Origin: Erysipelotrichaceae bacterium
GTDB taxonomy: Bacteria > Bacillota_I > Bacilli_A > Erysipelotrichales > Erysipelotrichaceae
Assembly (NCBI GenBank): GCA_017473265.1
Contig: JAFULQ010000023.1
Location: 44,271-108,270 of the forward strand
DNA length: 64,000 bases
Direction: 5' to 3'
In this document: one piece after another, positions 51,934 through 61,230 of the stretch
Position numbering within the stretch: the stretch's first letter is position 1
How the letters are laid out: the number at the start of each line of letters is the position of its first letter
Notes under the pieces: model-generated
Database searches by the model: none
Told to the model about the DNA's origin: nothing
The model's input: the letters and a program-made list of their open reading frames with translations, nothing else
Program-made: the position numbers and the translations under genes

Positions 51934-52800
51934 CTAGAAAGCACAAGGTATAGCTACCTGAACTCTTTCATTTGTAAGTGGATGATCAAATACTACTTTA
52001 TAGGCTTGTAATCCCATATCTAAATGATCATAATCCTCACCATACAACACATCTGCTACAATAGGATGTCCAATATGTGCTAAATGCACACGAATTTGAT
52101 GTGTTCTACCTGTATCCAAGACACACTCTAATAATGTAAATTTCTTTTGATTACGAACGACTTTATAATGTGTTAATGCATACTTACCAGTTTTAGATAC
52201 TCTAAACTTTTTTGCATCATGACGATCTCTTCCAATAGGTGCTTCAATTTTACCATCTTGTTCAACAACACCTTCAACAAACGCATAATAGTGACGTTTA
52301 ATTTTCTTTTCTTTCAACATTTTATCTAACAAAGGTTGGAAGAAACTGCATTTAGAAAAGATAACTAAACCTGTAGTATCCGTATCCAAACGATGAATTG
52401 GACGAACACTAGTCATGATACCCTTTTCTTGATAGTAATTTGCCACAAGATTTGCTAAAGTACCACCCTTTTCTTTACTATCCGGATGCACCATAATACC
52501 TCTAGGCTTATTTACAACCAACAACAAATCATCTTCATATACAACTTCAAGATTACCTTTTTCCGCAATAAAATCAATTTCTTGAGGTTCAAAGGCCTTA
52601 ATTTGAATCGTATCGCCCTCTTTCATTAGAGTATCTTTATTCACCACTCTACGATTCAATAAAATCTTTTTATCACGCATAAATTCTTCTTGAACACTTT
52701 CACTAACACCAAAAGCATCCAACAATTCTTTCATACGATACAAATGATATTTCTTGTCACACAACAATAATAACCACTCTTTTTGTCTTACATATTTCAT
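51934..52800 (-). CDS. RluA-family pseudouridine synthase
   Basis: A 288-aa enzyme with an S4-like N-terminal part (about 25-75), the catalytic RPIHRLDTDTTGLVIFSK (Asp of HRLD), and VECVLDTGRTHQIRVHLAHIGHPIVADVLYG near the end. It isomerises uridine in tRNA or 23S rRNA; the exact site cannot be told. It is followed 11 bp later by the GNAT gene. Confidence 0.92.
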   Translation of the reverse strand: MKYVRQKEWLLLLCDKKYHLYRMKELLDAFGVSESVQEEFMRDKKILLNRRVVNKDTLMKEGDTIQIKAFEPQEIDFIAEKGNLEVVYEDDLLLVVNKPRGIMVHPDSKEKGGTLANLVANYYQEKGIMTSVRPIHRLDTDTTGLVIFSKCSFFQPLLDKMLKEKKIKRHYYAFVEGVVEQDGKIEAPIGRDRHDAKKFRVSKTGKYALTHYKVVRNQKKFTLLECVLDTGRTHQIRVHLAHIGHPIVADVLYGEDYDHLDMGLQAYKVVFDHPLTNERVQVAIPCAF

Positions 52801-52803
52801 AAA

Positions 52804-53661
52804 CTAATCCAACGGTTTTTGGTAATAATTACCAACAATCCTTTCTGTTTTCGAGATATTAATAAACACTTTCGGATCCACTTGACGAATCGCCTTAATA
52901 ACTTCTTGCACTTGATATGCATTAATTGTCATATACAACAATTTCTTATCTAATTTAGAATAAGCACCCTTACCATCTAAAACTGTAATACCATGACGTA
53001 CCGTTTTAAAAATCGCTTCACTAACAATATCCGCATCCTCAGTCACAATCATCAATGTAACCAACTTATAACGATCATGACGCATATTTACCACTTGTGT
53101 AGAACAGAACTGATAAATAATGGAATACAACGCTACATTCCAACCAAACAAGTATCCTGCAATCAACAAAATACCCATATTCGCTATCATTACATAGTTC
53201 CAAGTTGATACATTGAACTTATTCGCAAAATAAATAGCTATAAAATCAGTACCTCCACTACTTGCATTTTGTTTTAAAGCAATAGAAATACCTGTTCCAC
53301 CCAAAATACCACCAAACACCGCAATTAACAACATATCTTGTGTTAATGGAAAAATTGGCAACACCTCTGTAAAAATACTCACTAATACATACTGAATAAT
53401 GGAAAAAATCGTAAAACGATGTCCAACATATTTATAAACCAAAATTGTAGGCCCAATATGCAAAGCCATATAAATAATACTAAAACTTATATTAATTTGG
53501 AAAAACTCTCTTAAAACCTGTGATAATAATCGAGACAATCCAGAAAAACCACCTGGAAACAAATTCCCCGACTCAACAAAAGCTTTCATAGCTATCGAAT
53601 ACACCAAAGCCGAAACAACAATCATGATAAACGTTTTTATATCTTTTTTCGTTATCCTCAT
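52804..53661 (-). CDS. YitT-family membrane protein (DUF161/DUF2179)
   Basis: A 285-aa protein: several transmembrane helices in the N-terminal two thirds (GGFSGLSRLL, GGTDFIAIYFANKF) and a C-terminal DUF2179 domain (YKLVTLMIVTEDADIVSEAIFKTVRHGITVLDGKGAYSKLDKKLLYMTINAYQV). Typical YitT layout; function unknown. The start at 53661 has AAGGGG 6 bp upstream. It is 10 bp downstream of trkH. Confidence 0.9.
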   Translation of the reverse strand: MRITKKDIKTFIMIVVSALVYSIAMKAFVESGNLFPGGFSGLSRLLSQVLREFFQINISFSIIYMALHIGPTILVYKYVGHRFTIFSIIQYVLVSIFTEVLPIFPLTQDMLLIAVFGGILGGTGISIALKQNASSGGTDFIAIYFANKFNVSTWNYVMIANMGILLIAGYLFGWNVALYSIIYQFCSTQVVNMRHDRYKLVTLMIVTEDADIVSEAIFKTVRHGITVLDGKGAYSKLDKKLLYMTINAYQVQEVIKAIRQVDPKVFINISKTERIVGNYYQKPLD

Positions 53662-53671
53662 AAACATCCCC

Positions 53672-55114
53672 TTACTTACCAAACTTATACAACGCTGGCG
53701 AGAATAATAACAACATCGGGAAAATTTCCAATCTTCCTAATAACATAATTAATGACAATACCATTTTCGCAAAATTTGAAAATCCAGAGAAATTACATAT
53801 TGGCCCTACCATCCCAAAACCAGGACCAACATTATTGATACAAGTAATTACCGCAGTTAATGACGTTTCAAACGTTGTTCCATCCAAAGACACTAACAAT
53901 GTTCCCACAACAAGTAATACTACATATACCATCATAAAACTATACACATCACGCGTTACATCTTCTTCAACCGCTTTACCATCCATAGTCACCACATGCA
54001 CACTTCTTGGATTCAACATTCTAGAAATATCACGTGTCATTTGTTTAAACATCAATATTAATCTAGAAACTTTAATTCCACCACCTGTAGATCCCCCACA
54101 AGCTCCACAGAACATCAATAATAAAATGATATTACGACTAAACGCTGGCCATAATTCATAATTAGTAATTACAAAACCAGTTGTAGAAATTGTAGACGCA
54201 ACTGTAAATGACACATGATGTAACGCATCCCAGAAGCCATTGAACATGTGCCAACTATTCCAAATAATTAAAGCAATTGCTCCAAAAATAACGACAAAAT
54301 ACCAACGAACTTCTTCAGATATGATTTGTTTCCATTGTTTTAAGTACAAAAAGAAATAGAAATTAAAGTTTACACCAAACAAAATCATAAAGATTGTACA
54401 AACAACATCCACACCAACACTATGATAATAAGCAACACTCTCATTATAAATCATAAAGCCACCCGTGCCCGCAGTAGCCATAGTTGTCGTAATTGCGTCA
54501 AACAACGATAAACGACAACACAATAAACAAATTAACATAGTAATAGATAATACCACATACGTAATCACAGAAATCTTCATGTTATCACGTAATTTAGGTT
54601 TTAATTTACCAACAGAAGGACCTGGCATTTCAGCCTTTAACATATAAATATTTCTTTGATCCGCAAGTGGAATCAAAGCTACCATAAATACTAGAATACC
54701 CAATCCACCAATAAAATGCGTTTCCGCTCTCCAAAACAAAATAGACTTAGGCAAAGAATCGATTTCATTTAAAATAGAAGCTCCCGTAGTTGTAAAACCA
54801 GAAGCTGATTCAAAAATACAATCAAAGAAATTAGGAATTGCACCACTAAAATAAAATGGCAAAGCTCCAATAATAGTAATTAACAACCAACTTAAACCTA
54901 CAACTAAAAAGCCAGACTTCGTTGAATGCTTCGCATCCGTGTCCTTAAACAACGAAAATATATACGAAATAATCATCAAAGAAACAATGATAGCCAAAAA
55001 CACCTTAGCCTCTTTTTCCGCATATAAAAGACCTACTACAAGCGGAAAAATTAAGGTAATCGTAGTCACCATTAATACCGATGATAAAACTTTTAATATC
55101 TGATTCCTACTCAT
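53672..55114 (-). CDS. trkH: Potassium uptake protein TrkH
   Basis: A 480-aa membrane protein of the TrkH/KtrB type with the four-fold selectivity-filter-like loops SASGFTTTGASIL, TAGTGGFMIYNE, TISTTGFVITNYE and NNVGPGFGMVG. It forms the K+ channel of the Trk system, regulated by TrkA. It is 7 bp downstream of trkA. Confidence 0.94.
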   Translation of the reverse strand: MSRNQILKVLSSVLMVTTITLIFPLVVGLLYAEKEAKVFLAIIVSLMIISYIFSLFKDTDAKHSTKSGFLVVGLSWLLITIIGALPFYFSGAIPNFFDCIFESASGFTTTGASILNEIDSLPKSILFWRAETHFIGGLGILVFMVALIPLADQRNIYMLKAEMPGPSVGKLKPKLRDNMKISVITYVVLSITMLICLLCCRLSLFDAITTTMATAGTGGFMIYNESVAYYHSVGVDVVCTIFMILFGVNFNFYFFLYLKQWKQIISEEVRWYFVVIFGAIALIIWNSWHMFNGFWDALHHVSFTVASTISTTGFVITNYELWPAFSRNIILLLMFCGACGGSTGGGIKVSRLILMFKQMTRDISRMLNPRSVHVVTMDGKAVEEDVTRDVYSFMMVYVVLLVVGTLLVSLDGTTFETSLTAVITCINNVGPGFGMVGPICNFSGFSNFAKMVLSLIMLLGRLEIFPMLLLFSPALYKFGK

Positions 55115-55121
55115 ACACTAC

Positions 55122-56480
55122 CTACTTCGCAAAGATGTCTGTAACATCTTGTAATCCTTCTTGTGTAGTAACAACAATAATATGGTCATCCGTCAAAATT
55201 ACATCATTTCCTTTAGGATAAATAATTTCACCATTACGAACAATACATCCAATCAACAAATTATTCTTAAACTTTAAATGCATCAATGGAATATTAATAA
55301 ACGGCATATTACGCTTAACCACAAACTCTAATGCTTCAACTTTACCAGAGACAATCTTACTCATCGCTTCTACATTAGAACCAAAACTATTTTGCATAGC
55401 ACGAACATAAGACACAATCTTATTCGCAGTAACATCCTTCGGAGAAATATACGTATCAATACCCAAAGTATACAACGTTGAATTTTCACGAATATGATTC
55501 ACCTTCGTAATCACTTTTTTAACATTTGCTTGTAATGCATTCAAAGCCAAAATGATATTTTCTTCATCAATACCCGTTAACGCCACAAACGCATCCATTT
55601 CCTTAAATCCTTCTTCATCTAAAATATCAGAATCCGTACCATCGCCCTCAAGCACCATCACTTTTGGTAAGGCCAACGCAAGCTCTTTACAACGTTCTTC
55701 ATTCATTTCAATAATCTTAACTTGCATTCTTGTTTTACTTAAATCCATACCTAAATAGTAAGAAATCTTCCCACCACCAACAATCATGACTTTTTGAACA
55801 GGACGAGGCAATGTTCCCACATTTTCAATAAAATGTTCTACATCTGCTAACTTACCAATAATATGAATACGATCATTTGCCTGCAAAACAAAATCCCCAG
55901 CAGGAATCGCCACTTCACCATTACGATCTACCGCACAAACCAAGATATTTGAACGGAATCGTTTTCTTAAATCTTTCAACGCACATCCAACCAAAGGACT
56001 TCTTTCTTCTACTTTTCCTTCCACAATATCTACTTTTCCAGCACAAAAACTTTCCATATGAATCGCAGATGGGAAACGTAAAATTTTAGATATTTCACGA
56101 GCTGCTTCAAGCTCAGGATTGATATGCATACTCAACCCCAATTCGTTACGATACAAATACAAATCTTTCGCATATTGAGGATTTCTTACACGCGCAATCG
56201 TATTAGTAGCACCAAGTTTCTTAGCAATTAAACAACACAATAAGTTCGCTTCATCACTACTAGTAACCGCAATACACAAATCCGCACTCTCAACACCAGC
56301 TTCAATCAATGTATCCGCACTAGTTCCATTACCTAATAATGTCATAACATCCAATGTGTCACGCATTTTAGACAACACCTTCGCATTTTGTTCAACTACA
56401 ATAATGTCATGCTTTTCTTTTGCTAAAGCAATCGCAATACTTCTACCAACTTTTCCTTGTCCTACAATAATAATTTTCAT
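55122..56480 (-). CDS. trkA: Trk system potassium regulator TrkA
   Basis: A 452-aa protein with two tandem RCK domains: N-terminal NAD(H)-binding MKIIIVGQGKVGRSIAIALAKEKHDIIVVEQN (1-32), and the second GGGKISYYLGMDLSKTRMQVKIIEMNEERC. It controls TrkH gating from the cytoplasmic side. The start at 56480 has GAGGT 7 bp upstream; upstream codons lack similarity. Confidence 0.94.
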   Translation of the reverse strand: MKIIIVGQGKVGRSIAIALAKEKHDIIVVEQNAKVLSKMRDTLDVMTLLGNGTSADTLIEAGVESADLCIAVTSSDEANLLCCLIAKKLGATNTIARVRNPQYAKDLYLYRNELGLSMHINPELEAAREISKILRFPSAIHMESFCAGKVDIVEGKVEERSPLVGCALKDLRKRFRSNILVCAVDRNGEVAIPAGDFVLQANDRIHIIGKLADVEHFIENVGTLPRPVQKVMIVGGGKISYYLGMDLSKTRMQVKIIEMNEERCKELALALPKVMVLEGDGTDSDILDEEGFKEMDAFVALTGIDEENIILALNALQANVKKVITKVNHIRENSTLYTLGIDTYISPKDVTANKIVSYVRAMQNSFGSNVEAMSKIVSGKVEALEFVVKRNMPFINIPLMHLKFKNNLLIGCIVRNGEIIYPKGNDVILTDDHIIVVTTQEGLQDVTDIFAK

Positions 56481-56541
56481 ATAAAATACCTCATAAATAC
56501 GCAATTTTATTATAACTCGATTTATAATTAAGTAAAGATAA

Positions 56542-57003
56542 CTACAAAGAACAACTTACAGATTTTTCATACTTTTTATAATACAAATCAAAGACAATTT
56601 GTTTTCTATCTGTCGTTTTCACCTCATTATCAATTTCAGATAATGATATTTCCGTAAAATCCACCACCCTATATGGATTGATAATTCCATCAGTCGCATA
56701 ATAAGGAGCCAACGAAGAATACCCTTCCCCCAAATATCCACGATACACATAATCATCCATCAAATCATAAAATCCTTGTTCTATATCCACACCAATACTC
56801 TCATAATACGAAAAAGGAAGATATTCATACTCAATTAATTTCACCAACAAACCTTCCCTAACAAAATAAACCCTCTCTACATATTTTCCTTCATATATCA
56901 CATCCACATCTCTACAACGAATATATTCATCCATGCGCTCATACACCGGTTCTTGTAAAGCAAAACCCAATACCATCAACATCACTAATAATGATTTCTT
57001 CAT
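56542..57003 (-). CDS. Secreted protein paralogous to the 58896-59411 lipoprotein
   Basis: A 153-aa protein with a signal peptide (MKKSLLVMLMVLGFALQ, no lipobox). The C-terminal half contains LAPYYATDGIINPYRVVDFTEI and TTDRKQIVFDLYYKKYE, which align with LAIMPYYEPDRIVYPYSILDYTD and TADGKSIDFELYWEYIQ of the lipoprotein gene at 58896-59411. It is therefore a diverged paralogue of that lipoprotein. It is the third gene of the response regulator/sensor operon. Function unknown; a ligand- or sensor-binding role is inference. Confidence 0.65.
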   Translation of the reverse strand: MKKSLLVMLMVLGFALQEPVYERMDEYIRCRDVDVIYEGKYVERVYFVREGLLVKLIEYEYLPFSYYESIGVDIEQGFYDLMDDYVYRGYLGEGYSSLAPYYATDGIINPYRVVDFTEISLSEIDNEVKTTDRKQIVFDLYYKKYEKSVSCSL

Positions 57004-57012
57004 ACATAACTC

Positions 57013-58134
57013 CTATAAAACAAATGTTAGCTCACAAAACCCATCTACAAAGCGTCGACTATATACATTTTCAAAAGGAACATCTACATCATATTCATCA
57101 TTACAAGAAAACACACACTTCAAAACATCAATATTATGAAAATGATAACTAGAAAACATCATACTTCGCATACCATCTACACTTGTACAAGCCGCAATTC
57201 CATACTCAACCAACTTAGTAAATAGTTCCTCACAAAAAGAAGAATGCCAAATTTGCATATCACTATGCACATCAATTTGCCATTCCCTTAATTTCTTTTG
57301 ATATTTCACCAACACATTACGCAACGGCATACAATCCGTTTGGGTATTATAAAACTGTTGAAACAAAACACAACACAATTCATCCAAACCCGCACGCAAT
57401 TCACTATCAGCATTTTTTAATTTAAATATCTTACGCGTAACTTCATGTAAAAAACTACAATTAGACACATACAAATCATGCAAAGAATGATATTTGTCAT
57501 CCAAGAAAGCATACTCCTGTTTCAACATATATAACTCCACCATTTGTCGATACAAAAACAAAACAATTAGATTCGCAAAAAAGATACCAACCAACGCAAC
57601 AATCACCAACTCATCAAATACAAACATCAAAAACAAATCCTTCATATTCAAAAACAACACAAGACTACACACAGGCAATACACACACCATCCACATATGC
57701 TTCATCCAACACTTCTTCTTATACACATAAAGCATTTGATATGCCATATACAGCAAGATAAACAACATCAAAAATGTAAAACACAAAAGCAACGTATATA
57801 ACCCCGTCCCATAATCATACATACGTAAACCTTCCAACTGACAAAACACACTTGCACAAAGCCATTCACACAAGCTTATACAACCAAAATACACACACAA
57901 TACCAACTTTTGAAACTGCTTATCTGCTATATACTTACTACACACATACCAAGTACATACTACAATAACAAGCAACACTCTCAACCACACAAAACCACAA
58001 TAACTACTCACACATAACATTACAAATACAAGAATCTCATGAACATAATGATGATACTTTCTAGACATCAAACTTTGAGAGAACCACCACAAACATATGA
58101 CCATCAATAAGTTACACAACAAAATATTAATCAT
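57013..58134 (-). CDS. AgrC-like sensor kinase, degenerate
   Basis: A 373-aa protein with about six N-terminal transmembrane helices (1-200), then a soluble region. The layout and pairing with a LytTR regulator fit the AgrC/GHKL quorum-sensor type. But the soluble part lacks a clear HD-type H-box (best candidate SFLHEVTRK), the N-box Asn (reads KLVEYGIAACTS where relatives have NLLDNAIEA), and a G-box. It may be a kinase of atypical sequence or a pseudo-kinase. Its start overlaps the regulator gene by 4 bp. Confidence 0.6.
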   Translation of the reverse strand: MINILLCNLLMVICLWWFSQSLMSRKYHHYVHEILVFVMLCVSSYCGFVWLRVLLVIVVCTWYVCSKYIADKQFQKLVLCVYFGCISLCEWLCASVFCQLEGLRMYDYGTGLYTLLLCFTFLMLFILLYMAYQMLYVYKKKCWMKHMWMVCVLPVCSLVLFLNMKDLFLMFVFDELVIVALVGIFFANLIVLFLYRQMVELYMLKQEYAFLDDKYHSLHDLYVSNCSFLHEVTRKIFKLKNADSELRAGLDELCCVLFQQFYNTQTDCMPLRNVLVKYQKKLREWQIDVHSDMQIWHSSFCEELFTKLVEYGIAACTSVDGMRSMMFSSYHFHNIDVLKCVFSCNDEYDVDVPFENVYSRRFVDGFCELTFVL

Positions 58135-58832
58135 AAAATCCTCCGTAACAATTCAAAATACATCTCATCTAATTCTTTACGAAAATTACGCGATAATGGA
58201 ATATCTACCCCTTTATGTAAATGTACATTCCAATCATCATAATCTGACACATATTTCATATTCACCAAATACGATTTATACGTTTGTACAAACAAATGAT
58301 CTTTCAACTGTTCTTTCCAATGCTTCAAAGAATCAAAACGACTCAACACCCTTCCATCACTCATATACAACCAAATTTTCCGATTATAATAATGCACATA
58401 CATAATATCTTTATAATAAATCTTCTTCGGATACATATCCGTATCCACAAAACCCTCATAAATCTCTAAATAATCCTTCATCAAGGACGCAAACTCCTTC
58501 ATAAATACATCCCTTTTCAAAGGCTTCAAAAAATAGCGATTCGCACTTGCACGATATCCATCCAAAGCATACTTAGAAAAACGCGTCACAAAACATATCA
58601 ACAACTCCTTATTCAAACGACGCATCATCTGTGCAACCTTAACCCCATTCTCATTCAAACCTTCAATATCCAAGAATACAACATCCGCACGATCCACCTC
58701 ATCATACATACGATAAGAATGCGTATATACCTTCACCTCGTACTTTATCTTCCGCTCATGAAAAAACTCCCGCAAATAATACTTCAAAAGCTTTACATCA
58801 TCTTCATTATCTTCATAAATTATAATCCTCAT
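58131..58832 (-). CDS. LytTR-family response regulator (AgrA-like)
   Basis: A 233-aa regulator. Receiver domain 1-125: acidic pair Glu7/Asp8 (YEDNED), phospho-acceptor Asp55 (VFLDIEG), Thr83 and Lys103 (FLKP). The C-terminal LytTR DNA-binding domain contains KIYYKDIMYVHYYNRKIWLY and a SYLVNMKYVSDYDDWNVHL segment. It should bind paired direct repeats about 21 bp apart, matching the repeats upstream of the 59993 gene. Overlaps the sensor gene by 4 bp. Confidence 0.9.
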   Translation of the reverse strand: MRIIIYEDNEDDVKLLKYYLREFFHERKIKYEVKVYTHSYRMYDEVDRADVVFLDIEGLNENGVKVAQMMRRLNKELLICFVTRFSKYALDGYRASANRYFLKPLKRDVFMKEFASLMKDYLEIYEGFVDTDMYPKKIYYKDIMYVHYYNRKIWLYMSDGRVLSRFDSLKHWKEQLKDHLFVQTYKSYLVNMKYVSDYDDWNVHLHKGVDIPLSRNFRKELDEMYFELLRRIL

Positions 58833-58864
58833 AACTACACCTCCAAGCCAATCATACCATGAGA

Positions 58865-58888
58865 AAAGAAGAGCCTACACTCTTCTTT
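58865..58888 (-). terminator. Terminator of the secreted-protein/lipoprotein pair
   Basis: AAAGAAGAG and CTCTTCTTT pair on the minus strand and are followed by TCT; it separates this pair from the regulator operon. Confidence 0.65.
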
Positions 58889-58895
58889 ATTTCAT

Positions 58896-59411
58896 CTATT
58901 TCTCTAACGCGCAAGCAAAGCCATCCAACACACCATTTTGCTGTATATACTCCCAATACAATTCAAAATCAATGCTCTTACCATCCGCTGTACGCACCTG
59001 TGTAGGCACTTCTGTTTCTGTATATTTTCCTAAATCTGTGTAATCTAATATGGAATATGGATAAACAATTCTATCAGGTTCGTAGTATGGCATAATGGCC
59101 AATCTTCTAGAATCATCATCTAACTGTAAAAGATAAGATTCCTGCAAAAACCTCATATAATATTCATATTCCTCTAAAGAAGAGAATGATTCTTTCAAAA
59201 ATTCTTTTACATGCACCACTCGATTTAATTTTCCATCCATCACCACATAACCAGCAATATAATTGCCAGCATACATCTTATCATCTTGTTCATTAATCAC
59301 TGCTTCTTTTTTACACTTTATCGTTAAGTCATTATATGCCTTGTAATCCTCCTGATTTTGATTACAACTACATAGAAATAGCAACATTAACCATACACAG
59401 ATTTTCTTCAC
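58896..59411 (-). CDS. Putative lipoprotein of the LytTR module
   Basis: A 171-aa protein with signal peptide and lipobox-like LCSC, a mature domain rich in Glu and Tyr, and the block MPYYEPDRIVYPYSILDYTDLGKY that aligns with the 56542-57003 protein. Lipoprotein on the outer face of the membrane. It is 18 bp downstream of the secreted-protein gene. Function unknown. Confidence 0.68.
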   Translation of the reverse strand: MKKICVWLMLLFLCSCNQNQEDYKAYNDLTIKCKKEAVINEQDDKMYAGNYIAGYVVMDGKLNRVVHVKEFLKESFSSLEEYEYYMRFLQESYLLQLDDDSRRLAIMPYYEPDRIVYPYSILDYTDLGKYTETEVPTQVRTADGKSIDFELYWEYIQQNGVLDGFACALEK

Positions 59412-59429
59412 AAAACCACTTCTTTCAAA

Positions 59430-59993
59430 CTAACTAACAGCTACTGCTAATATTAACATATTATGATAATCACAGGTAACTTGCAATTCCGCATGTCTTG
59501 CGAAATCCACAATTTCTGAACTTAGTGCTGTACCAAAAATTCTAGCCGGTCTAGCAGTAGTTGCTGTATACTCAATAATCGCCGGTCCATTCACCGTTGC
59601 ACAATTCTCAATCACAATATTATAAGGTTCTCTTGGGAAATATGGGTATTGGTTTGCTTCTAGTGGACATGTGACTTTAAAAGTCCAACCAAAGCGCATC
59701 GTTTTATTATTTGATGTATTGGTATATTTATAACTAATTGAACGTGTCCATGTGCCGTGTCCCAATTCCTCTGTACTTCTAGGTTGTGGTACATCTTCTA
59801 CATTGGAAATCGTGATTTCTACAAGATTACCATTATCTAACTCGAATGTTTCACTTGTACCTGCCCATTGATCTGCAGGAATTGCAATTTCTAATGTTTC
59901 TGGTGTTGTTTCTTCATTATTAGCATATACAGGAGCATTTGCCATTGTGCATAATGTAAGGATTGCTAATAAAGATGTGCATAGTTTTTTCAT
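59430..59993 (-). CDS. Secreted protein of unknown function (LytTR-regulated candidate)
   Basis: A 187-aa protein with a signal peptide (MKKLCTSLLAILTLCTMANAPVYA) and a mature domain of about 160 residues with no motif I recognise. A longer in-frame start 20 codons upstream, MKEKHKRKEGKI, also has a ribosome site, so the start is uncertain. It heads an operon with the lipoprotein and has the LytTR-type repeats at its promoter. Confidence 0.62.
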   Translation of the reverse strand: MKKLCTSLLAILTLCTMANAPVYANNEETTPETLEIAIPADQWAGTSETFELDNGNLVEITISNVEDVPQPRSTEELGHGTWTRSISYKYTNTSNNKTMRFGWTFKVTCPLEANQYPYFPREPYNIVIENCATVNGPAIIEYTATTARPARIFGTALSSEIVDFARHAELQVTCDYHNMLILAVAVS

Positions 59994-60057
59994 GATTTTC
60001 CCTTCCTTTCTTTTATGTTTTTCTTTCATGGTTTTACACCTTCCTTTCTTGGTAAAC

Positions 60058-60086
60058 ACTATAATGGTAAGGAAAAATTTATACAA
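60058..60086 (-). promoter_or_regulatory. Promoter of the secreted-protein operon
   Basis: On the minus strand TTGTAT and TATAGT are separated by 17 bp. The -35 box is weak, as expected for an activated promoter, and sits 5 bp downstream of the direct repeats. Confidence 0.65.
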
Positions 60087-60091
60087 TTTGC

Positions 60092-60122
60092 ATTGTCACA
60101 TGTGGTCATTTTATTGTCACAT
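60092..60122 (-). promoter_or_regulatory. LytTR-type binding site: two direct repeats 21 bp apart
   Basis: ATGTGACAAT occurs twice (60113-60122 and 60092-60101 on the minus strand) with starts exactly 21 bp apart, two helical turns. AgrA-type LytTR regulators bind 9-bp direct repeats with 12-bp spacing, the same 21-bp period. The repeats end 5 bp upstream of the -35 box. Confidence 0.75.
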
Positions 60123-60133
60123 TAGGCACAAAA

Positions 60134-60160
60134 AAACGGAGTAGTTTTACTTCTCCGTTT
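60134..60160 (-). terminator. Intrinsic terminator of the DeoR regulator gene
   Basis: AAACGGAG and CTCCGTTT pair on the minus strand, followed by TTTTT. Confidence 0.85.
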
Positions 60161-60896
60161 CGATAATTTTTACACCTTTTATCTCAATTCCTTTAGGAAC
60201 ATAGTCGGTAATTAAGACATCAAATTCTTCAAATTTTGCATATTGATATTTCGCATCTTTACTAAATTTAGTATTATCTGAAATTAAGACATTGCGTTTA
60301 GAACGTCTCATAACATGTCTATTAATGTTTCTAGCATCTTCAATAATGGTTGCTGGTCCATCAATTCCTGCACAACCATCCATACCAATGAAAGCCACAT
60401 CATAGGATAAAGAATCAATCATATCAATAGCATAGCTTCCTTCTGTACGTTTTCCTAAACGAGAATACACACCACCTAAGAAGATAACTTTATGATCGGT
60501 ACTAGCAATAATTAATAACAAATCATAACTATTGGTAATAATCGTTAAATTTTTACGTAAACGTAATAATCTTCCTAAAGTGAACGCAGTACTACTAGAA
60601 TCAATAAATACAAAGTCATCATCTTTTACATAATTAATCGCTTCATATGAAATTTTACGCTTTTGTTCTGTACGTTCTTTTTTACGAATTTCCATTGGTG
60701 TTTCGTTATTGTACATACGAATGACAGCACCACCATGTGTTCTATGTAAAACTCCTTTTTGTTCTAATAATGCTAAATCTGTACGAATCGTTTCTGGAGT
60801 AACATCAAACATTTTGGCTAATTCAATTACTTGCGCTTCTTCATTTACGAATATATATTTTTCAATTTCTTCTCTACGAATTTCTCCAGCCTTCAT
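60147..60896 (-). CDS. DeoR-family transcriptional regulator
   Basis: A 249-aa DeoR regulator: N-terminal HTH (VIELAKMFDVTPETIRTDLALLEQKGVLHRTHGGAV) and C-terminal sugar-binding DeoRC domain (DDFVFIDSSSTAFTLGRLL, LGGVYSRLGKRTEGSYA). Such regulators bind a sugar phosphate. No metabolic target gene stands next to it, so the regulon is unknown. It is a single-gene unit. Confidence 0.92.
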   Translation of the reverse strand: MKAGEIRREEIEKYIFVNEEAQVIELAKMFDVTPETIRTDLALLEQKGVLHRTHGGAVIRMYNNETPMEIRKKERTEQKRKISYEAINYVKDDDFVFIDSSSTAFTLGRLLRLRKNLTIITNSYDLLLIIASTDHKVIFLGGVYSRLGKRTEGSYAIDMIDSLSYDVAFIGMDGCAGIDGPATIIEDARNINRHVMRRSKRNVLISDNTKFSKDAKYQYAKFEEFDVLITDYVPKGIEIKGVKIIETEK

Positions 60897-60941
60897 TTTT
60901 ACATCACCGTATTTTATTATAGACCCATTTAGGCATAAAAA

Positions 60942-60961
60942 AAAGCCTTTTTCAAGGCTTT
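60942..60961 (-). terminator. Intrinsic terminator of the tRNA-Ile/Ala unit
   Basis: AAAGCCTT and AAGGCTTT pair on the minus strand, followed by TTTTTTT. Confidence 0.88.
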
Positions 60962-60972
60962 ACTTATCTATA

Positions 60973-61048
60973 TGGTGGAGCGTATCGGGATCGAACCGAT
61001 GACCCCCTGCGTGCAAGGCAGGTGCTCTCCCAGCTGAGCTAACGCCCC
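60973..61048 (-). tRNA. tRNA-Ala (anticodon TGC)
   Basis: A 76-nt cloverleaf: acceptor GGGGCGT with ACGCTCC, anticodon loop CTTGCAC (TGC), T-loop TTCGATC, CCA encoded. Cotranscribed with tRNA-Ile. Confidence 0.96.
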
Positions 61049-61067
61049 ATGTATATTAACGGTGAAT

Positions 61068-61144
<77 letters not shown>

Positions 61145-61164
61145 GCATCACCGAATGCTTATAT

Positions 61165-61193
61165 ACTATACCACCGTGAAATCGTACTGTCAA
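61165..61193 (-). promoter_or_regulatory. Promoter of the tRNA-Ile/Ala unit
   Basis: On the minus strand a perfect TTGACA and TATAGT are separated by 17 bp, 20 bp upstream of tRNA-Ile. Confidence 0.82.
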
Positions 61194-61230
61194 CAACTTT
61201 TTTAAAAAAATTAAATTTTTTTTATTTTTT

